Counted from the first letter of the stretch, positions 1 through 13,203 are shown. The stretch is 64,000 bases of DNA from Klebsiella electrica (GCF_006711645.1 NZ_CP041247.1:4278001-4342000); one strand, 5' to 3'. Numbers and translations: made by a program. Notes: generated by a model from the letters alone, not told the origin.

Positions 1-226
1 GCATCGGGTTGCCTTGCAAAGACACATTCACCTGATGGGAGATGGCACAAGCTTCGGTATTGATTTCCGCGCTCAGATTGCCAATTTTAAGCAAATGAAA
101 GCCATATAATTTAGCCAGCCACGGTTTCATCTGCCGTTCCAGCGATTCACGATAGTATTCGCCCCAGGGCATACTGGACCAGTGCTCGGGCGCTGTGATT
201 GACTGAGGTATCCTTGCCGGCTTCAT
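1..226 (-). CDS. yafS: YafS, putative SAM-dependent methyltransferase (5' part only)
   Basis: The reading frame starts with ATG at 226 and runs off the left edge, giving about 75 residues beginning MKPARIPQSITAPEHWSSMP. The sequence matches the N-terminus of the enterobacterial YafS family, predicted small-molecule methyltransferases of unknown substrate. The Rossmann/SAM motif would lie beyond the window and cannot be checked. It is divergent from gloB with 33 bases between the two starts, the same arrangement as in E. coli, which supports the assignment. Function beyond family membership is unknown. Confidence 0.85.
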   Translation of the reverse strand, partial: MKPARIPQSITAPEHWSSMPWGEYYRESLERQMKPWLAKLYGFHLLKIGNLSAEINTEACAISHQVNVSLQGNPM

Positions 227-259
227 CGCAACCTTCCGCTACGCTTTGAGAGGTAATTT

Positions 260-1015
260 ATGAATCTTATCAGCATTCCCGCATTTCAGGACAACTACAT
301 CTGGGTTCTTAGTGAGGAGAACGGCCGTTGCCTTATCGTCGATCCCGGCGAAGCTGCACCGCTACTGGCCGCCATCGAAACCAATCACTGGCAACCAGAA
401 GCCATTTTACTGACCCACCACCACCACGATCATGTTGGCGGCGTAAAACAACTGCGTGATAAATTCCCGGCTCTTGTCGTTTACGGACCGGCAGAAACCC
501 AGGATAAAGGCACCACTCACCTTGTGGCCGACGGCGATCGGGTGACGATTTTGGGTCACGAATTTTCTATTTTTTCTACGCCCGGTCACACTTTAGGACA
601 CATCTGTTTCTATAGCGAACCTTATCTTTTTTGTGGCGATACAATGTTTTCCGGCGGCTGCGGAAGGCTTTTCGAAGGAACAGCAGAGCAGATGTATCAA
701 TCATTTAGGAAAATAAACGCCCTTCCCGAGGATACCCTGATTTGTTGCGCACATGAGTATACTTTAGCAAATATGAAGTTTGCATTGAGTATCCTTCCTC
801 ATGACAGGGATATAAATGATTACTACCGTAAAGTTAATGAGTTACGTGCAAAAAAACAAATGACACTCCCCGTAACTCTGAAAAATGAGCGACGTATAAA
901 TATTTTTTTACGCACGGATGATAATGATTTAATTAAAGAAATATCCAAAGAAACAAATTTGCAACACTCTGCACAGAGATTTGCTTGGTTAAGGTCAAAG
1001 AAAGATGACTTCTGA
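260..1015 (+). CDS. gloB: Hydroxyacylglutathione hydrolase (glyoxalase II)
   Basis: A 251-residue metallo-beta-lactamase-fold hydrolase. It cleaves S-lactoylglutathione to D-lactate and glutathione in the cytoplasm, the second step of methylglyoxal detoxification. The dinuclear metal motif THHHHDH is at residues 52-58, followed by the GHTLGH and CGDTMF metal-ligand segments. The C-terminal part ends in the typical FAWLRSKK. A purine-rich ribosome site (GAGAGGTAAT) precedes the ATG. Its length equals that of E. coli GloB. From about 690 to the end the DNA is visibly more A+T-rich than the 5' half, although the protein stays family-like. Confidence 0.97.
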   Translation: MNLISIPAFQDNYIWVLSEENGRCLIVDPGEAAPLLAAIETNHWQPEAILLTHHHHDHVGGVKQLRDKFPALVVYGPAETQDKGTTHLVADGDRVTILGHEFSIFSTPGHTLGHICFYSEPYLFCGDTMFSGGCGRLFEGTAEQMYQSFRKINALPEDTLICCAHEYTLANMKFALSILPHDRDINDYYRKVNELRAKKQMTLPVTLKNERRINIFLRTDDNDLIKEISKETNLQHSAQRFAWLRSKKDDF

Positions 1016-1086
1016 CATTTAATTCTTGTCATTCGCCGCCTTCACCGTTATTCTTGCTCGTCTTTTAAGCAACTATTGACACACAC

Positions 1087-2454
1087 ATGAAGGCACGAGC
1101 GATTTTACTCGCCTCTGTCTTGCTGGTGGGGTGCCAGTCGTCGAAAAACGATGGCAACGTCCAACAGCACGCACAGAGCCTTTCTGCAGCTGGTCAAGGG
1201 GAAGCAGGTAAGTTCACAAGTCAAGCGCGCTGGTTAGATGATGGAACCTTCTACGCGCAAGACCAGGATCTGTGGACTTCCATAGGCGACGAGCTAAAGA
1301 TGGGAATACCGGAAAATCCCCGGATTCGCGAACAAAAACAGAAATATTTAAGTAATAAGAGCTATCTCCACGATGTAACTTTACGGGCAGAGCCGTATAT
1401 GTACTGGATAGCCGGGCAAGTTAAGAAACGTAACATGCCAATGGAACTGGTATTACTACCCATAGTGGAGAGCGCTTTTGACCCGCACGCAACGTCTGGC
1501 GCCAATGCCGCAGGCATCTGGCAGATCATTCCGAGCACCGGGCGCAATTATGGTTTGAAACAGACCCGCAGCTACGATGCGCGTCGTGACGTCGTCGCCT
1601 CTACAACGGCGGCGCTGGATATGATGCAGCGTCTGAACAAGATGTTCGACGGCGACTGGTTGTTAACGGTCGCGGCGTACAACAGCGGCGAAGGCCGGGT
1701 GCTGAAGGCAATGAAAGCGAACCGTTCGCGTGGTAAATCCACCGATTTCTGGTCACTTCCATTACCGCGGGAAACCAAGGTGTATGTGCCGAAAATGCTG
1801 GCGTTGAGTGATATTCTCAAAAACAGCAAACGTTATGGCGTGAAGCTGCCAACGGCAGACGAAAGCCGTGCGCTGGCGCGTGTTCGCCTCGACAGTCCGG
1901 TTGAGATTAGCCAGCTTGCAGATATGGCAGGCATGCCCGTCGGCAAGTTGAAAACCTTCAACGCTGGCGTCAAGGGCTCAACCCTCGGTGCAAACGGGCC
2001 ACAGTACGTGATGGTGCCACAGAAGCACGCTGTTCAGCTGCGTGAATCACTGGCCTCTGGCGATATTGCCGCCGTGCAACCTACGCAGCTGGCGGACAAC
2101 ACGCCGTTGACCAGCCGTAGCTACCAGGTGCGTTCGGGCGATACGGTTTCCGGGATTGCATCGCGTCTTGGCGTATCGACGAAAGATCTGCAGCAGTGGA
2201 ATAACCTGCGCGGGTCTGGGCTGAAAGTGGGTCAGAACCTGGTGATTGGCGCCGGTAGCAGCGCCCAGCGTCTTGCCAACAACAGCGATAGCATTACCTA
2301 TCGCGTGCGTAAAGGCGATTCGTTGTCGAGCATCGCCAAACGTCACGGCGTGAATACACGTGATGTGATGCGCTGGAATAGCGGTACTGATGACCTGAGG
2401 CCTGGCGATCAGCTGACGCTGTACGTGAAGAACAGCAGCAGACCAGACTCCTGA
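1087..2454 (+). CDS. mltD: Membrane-bound lytic murein transglycosylase D
   Basis: A 455-residue outer-membrane lipoprotein that cleaves the MurNAc-GlcNAc bond of peptidoglycan to give 1,6-anhydro ends. The lipobox LLVGC places the lipidated cysteine at residue 16. An SLT (family 1 transglycosylase) domain follows, with the catalytic glutamate in the VESAF motif near residue 128 and a GIWQI segment. Two LysM peptidoglycan-binding repeats occupy roughly residues 345-390 and 405-450, both with the YxVRxGDxxxxIAxR pattern. The gene lies downstream of gloB on the same strand and ends at a strong terminator. Confidence 0.96.
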   Translation: MKARAILLASVLLVGCQSSKNDGNVQQHAQSLSAAGQGEAGKFTSQARWLDDGTFYAQDQDLWTSIGDELKMGIPENPRIREQKQKYLSNKSYLHDVTLRAEPYMYWIAGQVKKRNMPMELVLLPIVESAFDPHATSGANAAGIWQIIPSTGRNYGLKQTRSYDARRDVVASTTAALDMMQRLNKMFDGDWLLTVAAYNSGEGRVLKAMKANRSRGKSTDFWSLPLPRETKVYVPKMLALSDILKNSKRYGVKLPTADESRALARVRLDSPVEISQLADMAGMPVGKLKTFNAGVKGSTLGANGPQYVMVPQKHAVQLRESLASGDIAAVQPTQLADNTPLTSRSYQVRSGDTVSGIASRLGVSTKDLQQWNNLRGSGLKVGQNLVIGAGSSAQRLANNSDSITYRVRKGDSLSSIAKRHGVNTRDVMRWNSGTDDLRPGDQLTLYVKNSSRPDS

Positions 2455-2470
2455 TACATCTCTTAGTAGA

Positions 2471-2497
2471 AAAGGCACCGGATCCCGGTGCCTTTTT
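2471..2497 (+). terminator. Rho-independent terminator of mltD
   Basis: A perfect 11-bp stem (AAAGGCACCGG with CCGGTGCCTTT) closes a 3-base loop and runs into T5. It sits 17 bases after the mltD stop. With A residues on its left side it could also act on the converging yafE transcript. Confidence 0.9.
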
Positions 2498-2517
2498 ATT
2501 TTAAAGCGCTTGCTGTT

Positions 2518-3288
2518 TTAAAGCGCTTTATGCGCTTCAAACATAATCGTATCGCTGGTAAATGAGCCGTCCTGCTGCAAAGCGAAATAGGCTTTGACCT
2601 CTGCGGATGCGCTCTCCTGATATAAACGGATGGCCTCCACCAGCGGCGCGGGCGTGCGCATACGGGCTACCCATGAGGCAAATTCCAGCGGCAAACGGTC
2701 GGTCAACAGCTGATTGATGGCCAGCCCGGCCTCATTCGCTAACGCCAGCCATTCTCCGCTTGAGTAGTTACGTACATGAGACGTATCGCGCAGCGCTTCA
2801 ACGGTTTGCAGCCAGATATCGCGCACGGGGTGTCCGGGCGACATCACATCCATAATCATCATCACTCCGCCCGGCTTCAGGACGCGCTTAACCTCACGCA
2901 GCGCCTGGCCGACATCATGCCAGTGATGGGCAGAATAGCGGCTTATCACCACATCAAAGCTGGCATCCGCAAACGGCAGCGATTCAGCATACCCCTGCTG
3001 AGTGGCAATATTCGATATGCCTTTATCGCGCGAGGCCTGGGCAACAACCTCCAGCATCTGACTGGATAAATCATACGCCGTAACCTGTGCCACCTGTCCC
3101 GCCGCCGCAAAGCTGGCATGTCCGGCGCCACACCCCATATCCAGAACATGTGCATGGGGGAAATCAGCCAGGCGTTCGGCAAGGCGCTGCAGATCGCGTC
3201 CGGATGCGTGAACGGCGCTGGTCAGGTAGGCGCTTGCCTGTGAGCCAAACTGTTTTTCGACGTTGTCATGATGAGAGCGTGTTGTCAT
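2518..3288 (-). CDS. yafE: YafE, class I SAM-dependent methyltransferase
   Basis: A 256-residue Methyltransf_11/UbiE-like methyltransferase. SAM-binding motif I, VLDMGCGAG, is at residues 48-56, an acidic end to the second strand (VTAYDLSS) follows, and the LKPGG post-motif is near residue 140. The start MTTRSHH is chosen because AAAGGA lies 7 bases upstream; the frame stays open to 3351 but has no comparable ribosome site. Substrate is unknown; relatives act on small metabolites. It follows yafD on the same strand and converges on mltD. The last codons overlap a 13-bp direct repeat described separately. Confidence 0.9.
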   Translation of the reverse strand: MTTRSHHDNVEKQFGSQASAYLTSAVHASGRDLQRLAERLADFPHAHVLDMGCGAGHASFAAAGQVAQVTAYDLSSQMLEVVAQASRDKGISNIATQQGYAESLPFADASFDVVISRYSAHHWHDVGQALREVKRVLKPGGVMMIMDVMSPGHPVRDIWLQTVEALRDTSHVRNYSSGEWLALANEAGLAINQLLTDRLPLEFASWVARMRTPAPLVEAIRLYQESASAEVKAYFALQQDGSFTSDTIMFEAHKAL

Positions 3289-3372
3289 TGTGTTGTCCTT
3301 TGGCGGTTTGAAGAATAAAGGCGGCACCATGCTTGCACAGGCCCGCCCCATGGCAGGCCTGACATACCTTTA

Positions 3373-4179
3373 TTAATCAGGCTTGCCGGGACTGAATTCG
3401 ACTAGTAGCGGGTTGTGGTCAGAGGCGCTCGTCACCAGTACGGAAGCATCGTGGACGCTTAACCCCCGATAGAACACAAAATCAAGCGGGCGACCAAACG
3501 CGCGGCGGCGCTGATCGTCAGGGAAACGAACTTCGCGCAGCGACATTTCTCGCGCAAAGTGATAGAGCGCATTCATTCGTGAACGGCTCCAGGCATTGAA
3601 GTCACCGGCCATAATCACCGGTCCACTGTGATGGGCAATTTGATCGCCAATTGGCAGCAGCTGCTTGCTGTAGACATCAACACCGAGGCTGAAATTAACG
3701 GCGTGAATATTCACAACCATCAGTAAACGCGTATCCGGCAGCGGGTACACGGTCACTAATGCGGATTTTGCCAGCCGCAGAATCGGCTCACGCTCGCGCA
3801 GCGGGCAGCAGTATACCGGATGTGCCGAAGCCAGCGTCATGACGCCAGAGGGGTGCTGCGGCAACACCAGGGCCGGGACCTGATCGGCGGCCAGGTAGTT
3901 AGTCGTCGCAAATCGGACCATTTCAGGGGTAGTTTGCGCTTCCTGTAACAGCACAAGGTGGGCATCTTTACCGAAGCTCTTGAGAACTGACTTCCACTCA
4001 GCGCGCTGCTGCTTAAAGATATTCCACACCAGGACACGGATCTTTTCATCTGTGCTTAATGGCACGCCGGCCGCAAATGCCTGGCTCACGCTTGCGAACG
4101 ACCCCGGAGGCAAAATTCTCTCCGCGGGCTGTCCGGCGATGTAGCGCATAGCATAAGTATTCTTTCGCAATTTGGGCAT
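3373..4179 (-). CDS. yafD: YafD, endonuclease/exonuclease/phosphatase family protein
   Basis: A 268-residue member of the EEP (DNase I-like) superfamily. The catalytic core motifs are visible: LVLLQEAQ (metal-binding Glu), [17 protein letters not shown] and the terminal [10 protein letters not shown]. The enzymatic substrate is unproven. The start at 4179 ([10 protein letters not shown]) is preferred: it has GAGG upstream and matches the length of the E. coli protein. The open frame extends to 4287, but that extension would overlap the upstream transporter and read through a hairpin. In E. coli yafD lies directly beside yafC; here a transporter separates them. Confidence 0.88.
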   Translation of the reverse strand: MPKLRKNTYAMRYIAGQPAERILPPGSFASVSQAFAAGVPLSTDEKIRVLVWNIFKQQRAEWKSVLKSFGKDAHLVLLQEAQTTPEMVRFATTNYLAADQVPALVLPQHPSGVMTLASAHPVYCCPLREREPILRLAKSALVTVYPLPDTRLLMVVNIHAVNFSLGVDVYSKQLLPIGDQIAHHSGPVIMAGDFNAWSRSRMNALYHFAREMSLREVRFPDDQRRRAFGRPLDFVFYRGLSVHDASVLVTSASDHNPLLVEFSPGKPD

Positions 4180-4197
4180 CAAACCTCGATAACAGGA

Positions 4198-4220
4198 AAC
4201 CAGCCTGACTGCGGCTGGTT
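4198..4220 (-). terminator. Hairpin after the MFS gene, probable weak terminator or attenuator
   Basis: AACCAGCC and GGCTGGTT form an 8-bp stem around a 7-base loop. On the minus strand the stem is followed by TTCCTGTTAT, a poor U-tract. It lies between the transporter stop and the yafD start and supports the shorter yafD start. Confidence 0.5.
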
Positions 4221-4273
4221 CTTCTGTTATAGGGATTTTCACCGGTACTTTCAATGCAATTCGCGAGAAACCT

Positions 4274-5461
4274 TTATCCTTCGACATTCACCGTCTTTGC
4301 CGGTTGGTACTTATCCAGACGACCGCTACGCACAATCAGCAGCAGCGCGGCGAAGACAATGACGGCCCCTGTCCACGGCGTCTCGGCCAGCCCATAGCGT
4401 TCCACCGTTTGCCCACCGATAACTGAACCTAACGCAATGCCAACGTTGAACGCGGCGATATTCAGGCCGGAGGCCACGTCAACCGCACCCGGCGTATACT
4501 GCTCGGCTTTTTGCACGACATAAACCTGCAGCCCCGGCACGTTACCGAAGGCAAAAATCCCCATTACCAGCACCGTTGCCAGCGCCGCATACTGGATGCT
4601 GGCAGTAAACTGGAATACCAGCAGCAGGGCGACCAACGCGGCAAAGATAAACTTCAGTGCCGCAACGGCCCCATGTTTATCGGCCAGTTTTCCGCCCCAG
4701 ACATTGCCAACGGCGACCGAGATCCCATAGCCCAACAGAATCCAGCTCACCGTTGATGGGCTAAAACCGGCCAGCTCCTGCATCATGGGAGCCAGGAAAG
4801 TAAATGCGGTGAAGACGCCGCCATATCCCAATGCGGTAATAGCATAAATCATCAACAGGCGCGGGTGGGTGAGTACTTTTACTTGATCACGAAAACTAGC
4901 GCTGGCGCGGGCTGGGATGTTGTTCGGTACCAGAATCAGACTGCTCACCAGTGCAATGACGCCGAGGATCGAGACGGCGAGAAAGGTTTCTCGCCAGCCA
5001 AAATGCTGACCGATAAAGGTCCCGATTGGCACACCGGTCACCAGGGCGACCGTTAAGCCGCCAAACATAATGGCGATCGCCGAAGCGGCTTTCTCTTTCG
5101 GTACCAGACTCGTCGCGATGGTTGAGCCAATCGAGAAGAACACACCGTGCGCCAGCCCGGTCAGCAGACGTGCAAAGATCAGCGTCGCATAACCGGGAGC
5201 CTGCCAGGCCAACAGATTACCAGCGGTAAAGAGTACCATTAGCGCCAGAAGCAGCTGTTTACGCGGCATACGCCCGGTCAATGCGGTCAGTACCGGCGCC
5301 CCGACGGCAACCCCCAGTGCGTAGATAGAAACCAGCAGACCGGCAGAAGGCAACGAGATCGCCAGTTGTTCAGCAATCGCGGGGACCAGCCCCACAATCA
5401 CAAATTCCGTGGTACCAATAGCAAAGGCACCGATCGTTAAGGCAAGTAGCGCCAGTGGCAT
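4274..5461 (-). CDS. MFS (DHA1-type) efflux transporter
   Basis: A 395-residue inner-membrane protein with about 12 hydrophobic segments. The first segment carries the [10 protein letters not shown] signature of AraJ/YdhP/PbuE-type DHA1 drug, sugar or nucleoside exporters, and motif A-like residues GRMPRKQ follow segment 2. The substrate cannot be inferred. It is divergent from the LysR regulator yafC with about 100 bases between starts, so yafC may control it (inference). In E. coli no gene lies between yafC and yafD, so this is lineage-specific gain here or loss there. GC content and codon use look ordinary. Confidence 0.9.
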   Translation of the reverse strand: MPLALLALTIGAFAIGTTEFVIVGLVPAIAEQLAISLPSAGLLVSIYALGVAVGAPVLTALTGRMPRKQLLLALMVLFTAGNLLAWQAPGYATLIFARLLTGLAHGVFFSIGSTIATSLVPKEKAASAIAIMFGGLTVALVTGVPIGTFIGQHFGWRETFLAVSILGVIALVSSLILVPNNIPARASASFRDQVKVLTHPRLLMIYAITALGYGGVFTAFTFLAPMMQELAGFSPSTVSWILLGYGISVAVGNVWGGKLADKHGAVAALKFIFAALVALLLVFQFTASIQYAALATVLVMGIFAFGNVPGLQVYVVQKAEQYTPGAVDVASGLNIAAFNVGIALGSVIGGQTVERYGLAETPWTGAVIVFAALLLIVRSGRLDKYQPAKTVNVEG

Positions 5462-5548
5462 AATTTACTCCGTATCATCAGGATTAAGATGACACGTAGT
5501 ATGAAGCGGTGTTTAAATAACAAAAACCATCAAAGTCTTAATAGAATT

Positions 5549-5563
5549 TTGCTACAGGTGCAA
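5549..5563. promoter_or_regulatory. Operator-like dyad between the MFS gene and yafC
   Basis: TTGC-N7-GCAA, which contains a T-N11-A core typical of LysR-type binding sites. It overlaps the yafC ribosome-binding region, ending 2 bases before the ATG. A role in YafC autoregulation or control of the divergent transporter is inference. Confidence 0.4.
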
Positions 5564-5565
5564 TA

Positions 5566-6468
5566 ATGAAAGCCACTTCAGAAGAGATAGCCATCTTTGT
5601 CGCTGTCGTCGAAAGCGGAAGCTTTAGCCGGGCGGCCGAACAGCTGGGGCAGGCTAATTCCGCCGTCAGCCGGGCGGTAAAAAAGCTGGAATCAAAACTT
5701 GGTGTCAGCCTGCTGAACCGTACGACCCGTCAGCTCAACCTGACCGAAGAAGGAGAGCGCTATTTTCGTCGCATGCAGGTCGTTCTGCAGGAAATGGCGG
5801 CGGCGGAGAATGAGCTTCTGGAGACACGAACGACGCCGAGGGGATTGTTGCGCGTTGATGCCGCCACGCCGGTGATGCTGCATTTTCTGATGCCGCTGGT
5901 GAAACCTTTCCGCGAGCGTTATCCAGAAATGACCCTGTCCCTGGTGTCATCAGAAACCTTTATCAATCTGATTGAGCGTAAAGTCGACGTCGCGATCCGT
6001 GCCGGTACGTTAACGGATTCGAGCCTTCGCGCCCGGCCGCTTTTTAACAGCTACCGCAAAATTATCGCCTCCCCGGACTACCTCGCTCGCCGCGGTACGC
6101 CGAAAAATGTCGCTGACCTGAAAGATCACCTGTGCCTGGGCTTTACCGAGCCGGTCTCGTTGAATAGCTGGCCCGTCTCCTGCTGCGATGGTCAGTTGCT
6201 GGAAGTCAGCTGCGAGATATCCTCAAATAGTGGGGAAACCATAAAACAGCTGTGCCTTGCCGGTAACGGCATCGCCTGTTTATCGGATTATATGGTGAAT
6301 CAGGAGATTGCGAGCGGGGAGTTTGTCGAGCTTCTTGCCGACAAGCGACTGCCGGTAGAGATGCCGTTTAGCGCCGTTTACTACAGCGACAGAGCGGTCA
6401 GCACCCGGATCAGGGCGTTTATTGATTTTCTCAGCGAGCATGTAAAACAGCTCCCGAAGGAGCTGTAG
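5566..6468 (+). CDS. yafC: YafC, LysR-family transcriptional regulator
   Basis: A 300-residue LysR-type regulator. The N-terminal winged helix-turn-helix spans about residues 1-60 ([18 protein letters not shown] is the helix-turn-helix; [14 protein letters not shown] the wing). A linker helix and a periplasmic-binding-protein-like effector domain follow from about residue 90. The ligand is unknown. It is flanked by the divergent MFS gene and the convergent dkgB. LysR proteins usually regulate a divergent neighbour, which makes the transporter the best candidate target (inference). Confidence 0.93.
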   Translation: MKATSEEIAIFVAVVESGSFSRAAEQLGQANSAVSRAVKKLESKLGVSLLNRTTRQLNLTEEGERYFRRMQVVLQEMAAAENELLETRTTPRGLLRVDAATPVMLHFLMPLVKPFRERYPEMTLSLVSSETFINLIERKVDVAIRAGTLTDSSLRARPLFNSYRKIIASPDYLARRGTPKNVADLKDHLCLGFTEPVSLNSWPVSCCDGQLLEVSCEISSNSGETIKQLCLAGNGIACLSDYMVNQEIASGEFVELLADKRLPVEMPFSAVYYSDRAVSTRIRAFIDFLSEHVKQLPKEL

Positions 6469-6502
6469 AGGGTTAAATAAGGGCTACAGAGGGTTAATTA
6501 TT

Positions 6503-7306
6503 TTAATCCCACTCAGGGGCAAGACCTTCCGGGCTAACCAGGCGATCGTTGCAATCCAGCGCGGCGATCGCTTTGCGATCCTCCTCATCTAACTGCAGAT
6601 CCTGAGCCTTCAAATTACTCGCCAGATTTTCGCGCTTCGTGGAAGACGGGATCACGGCGTAGCCTTCACCTATCGCCCAGGCCAGAATCACCTGTGCCGG
6701 CGTCGCATTGTGTTTCGCGGCAATACGGGCGATCACTTCATCTTTCAGCGCCTTACCATAAGCCAGCGTCATGTAAGAAGTGATATGGATACCGTGTTCC
6801 GCGGCCCACTCCACCACCTTGCGGTTTTGCAGGTATGGCGAGAGCTCAATCTGATTGGTGGCGATATTTTCAGCGCCAACGGCGGCAATCGCACGTTCCA
6901 TGAGCGGAATCGTAAAGTTAGAGATACCAATCTGGCGCGTCAGCCCCTGCTTTTTCGCGGCCAGAAGTGCAGGCATAAATGCTTCGACGGCAACGGTATC
7001 GTTCGGCGAAGGCCAGTGGATCAGCGTCAGATCGACATAATCTGTACGCAGCTTCTGCAGGCTCTCTTCAAGACTGGCGATAAGTTTTTCCGGACTCAGG
7101 TTCTCAATCCAGATTTTGGTGGTGATAAACAGCTCATCACGCGGCACACCGCTTTCTGCAATAGCCTGGCCGACAGCGGCCTCGTTATCATAAATCTGAG
7201 CTGTATCAATCGTACGGTAGCCCAGTTCCAGCGCCGTTTTTACCGATGCGATAACCACATCATCTTTCAGACGGAAGGTTCCAAGACCAAATGCAGGGAT
7301 TGCCAT
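6503..7306 (-). CDS. dkgB: 2,5-didehydrogluconate reductase B (aldo-keto reductase)
   Basis: A 267-residue NADPH-dependent aldo-keto reductase of the 2,5-diketo-D-gluconic acid reductase B type. It also reduces methylglyoxal and other small aldehydes. The catalytic tetrad is visible as D34, Y39, K64 and H97 in [13 protein letters not shown] and LIHWP. The phosphate-binding end appears as [17 protein letters not shown] precedes the ATG at 7306. It sits directly downstream of the rRNA operon as in E. coli, separated from it by the operon terminator. Confidence 0.95.
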   Translation of the reverse strand: MAIPAFGLGTFRLKDDVVIASVKTALELGYRTIDTAQIYDNEAAVGQAIAESGVPRDELFITTKIWIENLSPEKLIASLEESLQKLRTDYVDLTLIHWPSPNDTVAVEAFMPALLAAKKQGLTRQIGISNFTIPLMERAIAAVGAENIATNQIELSPYLQNRKVVEWAAEHGIHITSYMTLAYGKALKDEVIARIAAKHNATPAQVILAWAIGEGYAVIPSSTKRENLASNLKAQDLQLDEEDRKAIAALDCNDRLVSPEGLAPEWD

Positions 7307-7428
7307 AAAATTCCTCGTTTTTACTTAGTGTTAACTCATTGAGAATGATTATGGCTGAGGCGACGGAGGGGAAAAAGATCGATAAATGCAGAGGATTTTT
7401 GCTGAAACAGCAACAATAGTTCGACGGA

Positions 7429-7465
7429 AAAAGAAAAAGCCCTGAGCAAATGCTCAGGGCTTTTA
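7429..7465 (-). terminator. Terminator of the rRNA operon (after tRNA-Asp)
   Basis: GCCCTGAGCA pairs perfectly with TGCTCAGGGC across a 2-base gap (7439-7460). On the minus strand it is followed by a T-rich run (TTTTTCTTTTT). It ends the transcript right after tRNA-Asp. Confidence 0.92.
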
Positions 7466-7470
7466 ATAAG

Positions 7471-7547
7471 TGGCGGAACGGACGGGACTCGAACCCGCGA
7501 CCCCCTGCGTGACAGGCAGGTATTCTAACCGACTGAACTACCGCTCC
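7471..7547 (-). tRNA. aspU: tRNA-Asp (anticodon GTC)
   Basis: 77 nt with encoded CCA. The acceptor stem GGAGCGG pairs with CCGTTCC, the anticodon stem-loop is CCTGCCTGTCACGCAGG, and the T-loop is GGTTCGAGTCC. It is the distal tRNA of the rRNA operon, downstream of 5S, as in E. coli rrnH. Confidence 0.98.
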
Positions 7548-7643
7548 ACCGAATTCTGTTTTACTGCTACCGGTTGTCACCCCGGTTGACTACTTTAACT
7601 GTCGAACTACTCACAACATCGCTGTGATTGCGTTCTTAATTTG

Positions 7644-7763
7644 ATGCCTGGCAGTTCCCTACTCTCACATGGGGAGACCCCACACTACCATCGGCGCTAC
7701 GGCGTTTCACTTCTGAGTTCGGCATGGGGTCAGGTGGGACCACCGCGCTAGTGCCGCCAGGCA
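7644..7763 (-). rRNA. rrf: 5S ribosomal RNA
   Basis: 120 nt, from TGCCTGGCGGC at 7763 to CTGCCAGGCAT at 7644. The ends pair to form helix I. The sequence is nearly identical to E. coli 5S rRNA. Confidence 0.98.
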
Positions 7764-7777
7764 AATTCTTGGTGCTC

Positions 7778-7897
7778 AAAACGAATCTTTTACTCTGATG
7801 CTGCGTTGCCTTCGCTCGTAAACTCAGTCACATACTCCTGTATGCTCCTTCCTTTACTTCGCTTGCCGCCTTGCCTCAGCGCAAAATCTTTCGTTTT
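7778..7897. repeat. 120-bp imperfect palindrome in the 23S-5S spacer
   Basis: The termini AAAACGAA and TTCGTTTT are perfect inverted repeats. The core CATAC-TCCT-GTATG (7831-7844) lies exactly at the centre of symmetry (7837.5). Between them pairing is partial, with GTAAA/TTTAC blocks and offset CTGA/TCAG blocks. It makes the 23S-5S spacer about 199 bp, longer than the roughly 90 bp I recall for E. coli. It resembles enterobacterial intergenic palindromic units, but I cannot name the family. Confidence 0.75.
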
Positions 7898-7962
7898 CGC
7901 TAATCTGTAATCTAAGCTGAAAATCAATCTCGTCTCTTCGCCAAAACAGCTTCGGCGTTGTA

Positions 7963-10868
<2,906 letters not shown>

Positions 10869-11047
10869 TCACAACCCGAAACTGTTTCGTAAAACAGCTC
10901 GTGTTGCGAAAATTTGAGAGACTCGGACACACATAACATGTGTGTCGTTTCAATTTTCAGCTTGATCCAGATTTTTAAAGAGCAAAACTTCGCAGCATAC
11001 CTTTTCAGGTACACTCTGAAGTTTTCTTGTTGTGCAGCAGTAAAGGA
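10869..11047 (-). other. Spacer between tRNA-Ala and 23S with a boxA-like antitermination site
   Basis: The spacer carries TGCTCTTTAAAAATCTGG (complement of 10967-10984), the boxA-type element at which the Nus antitermination complex reloads before 23S. Nearer 23S there is a stem built on ACACACA/TGTGTGT that belongs to the pre-23S processing region. Confidence 0.7.
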
Positions 11048-11123
11048 TGGTGGAGCTATGCGGGATCGAACCGCAGACCTCCTGCGTGCAAGGCAGGCGC
11101 TCTCCCAGCTGAGCTATAACCCC
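11048..11123 (-). tRNA. alaV: tRNA-Ala (anticodon TGC)
   Basis: 76 nt with encoded CCA, anticodon loop CTTGCAC, and the G3-U70 alanine identity pair in the acceptor stem. The acceptor 5' strand is GGGGTTA. With TAGCTCC on the 3' strand this gives a second wobble, U5-G68, where E. coli has C5-G68. Confidence 0.97.
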
Positions 11124-11150
11124 ATCGTAAAATGCTAATCTCTCTATCCT

Positions 11151-11232
11151 AATTCGTTTCCGGGCAAGGCGCGGTGGTGCGAAGCATACTGAAGTATGCG
11201 AGCATCGCCGTAACACAGCACGGAGGCGAATT
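11151..11232. repeat. 82-bp palindrome between tRNA-Ile and tRNA-Ala
   Basis: The termini AATTCG and CGAATT are inverted repeats. The core GCATACTGAAGTATGC (11184-11199) lies exactly at the centre (11191.5). The element begins at the base after the CCA end of tRNA-Ile. Its core CATAC-N4-GTATG matches that of the palindrome in the 23S-5S spacer. Confidence 0.75.
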
Positions 11233-11309
<77 letters not shown>

Positions 11310-11379
11310 GCAGAGATTTTTACTGCTACTTTTTCATCAGACAATCTGTGTGAGCACTACAAAGGCAGGTTCTTTCAGG

Positions 11380-12919
<1,540 letters not shown>

Positions 12920-13200
12920 AAGTTTGATGCTCTTAGAATTAAACTTCGTAATGAATTACGTATGTTCACTCACTGAGACTTGGTATTCATTTTTCGTCCG
13001 AGGACGTTAAGAATCCATGTCACTTTGAGTGCCCACACAGATTGTCTGATAAATTGTTAAAGAGCAGTTGCGACGCGCTTTAGCGCTCTGTCGCGAGGTG
13101 GCGTATATTACGCTTTCCTCTTTCAGAGTCAACCTCATTCTTCAGAAGTTTTCTCTTTCAACCCGGCGGCTTGTTTGCCGTTGTTCCGTGTCGATGGAGG
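12920..13200 (-). other. rRNA operon leader with boxA
   Basis: The transcribed leader between the promoters and 16S contains no gene. It holds boxA (TGCTCTTTAACAATTT, complement of 13051-13066) for NusB/NusE antitermination. The section nearer 16S contains the upstream half of the pre-16S RNase III processing stem. The P2 promoter lies inside this stretch. Confidence 0.85.
13105..13132 (-). promoter_or_regulatory. rrn P2 promoter
   Basis: -35 TTGACT (13127-13132) and -10 TAATAT (13105-13110), 16-bp spacer, reading toward 16S. It matches the E. coli rrn P2 layout. Confidence 0.85.
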
Positions 13201-13203
13201 CGC

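Noticed and set aside
4180..4287. N-terminal extension of yafD to 304 residues
   Set aside because: It overlaps the upstream transporter stop, reads through an intergenic hairpin, and the shorter start fits the family.
7260..7580. 106-residue frame spanning tRNA-Asp and the end of dkgB
   Set aside because: It crosses a tRNA and a terminator, and its translation includes the typical tRNA-derived GRGFESRPFRH string.
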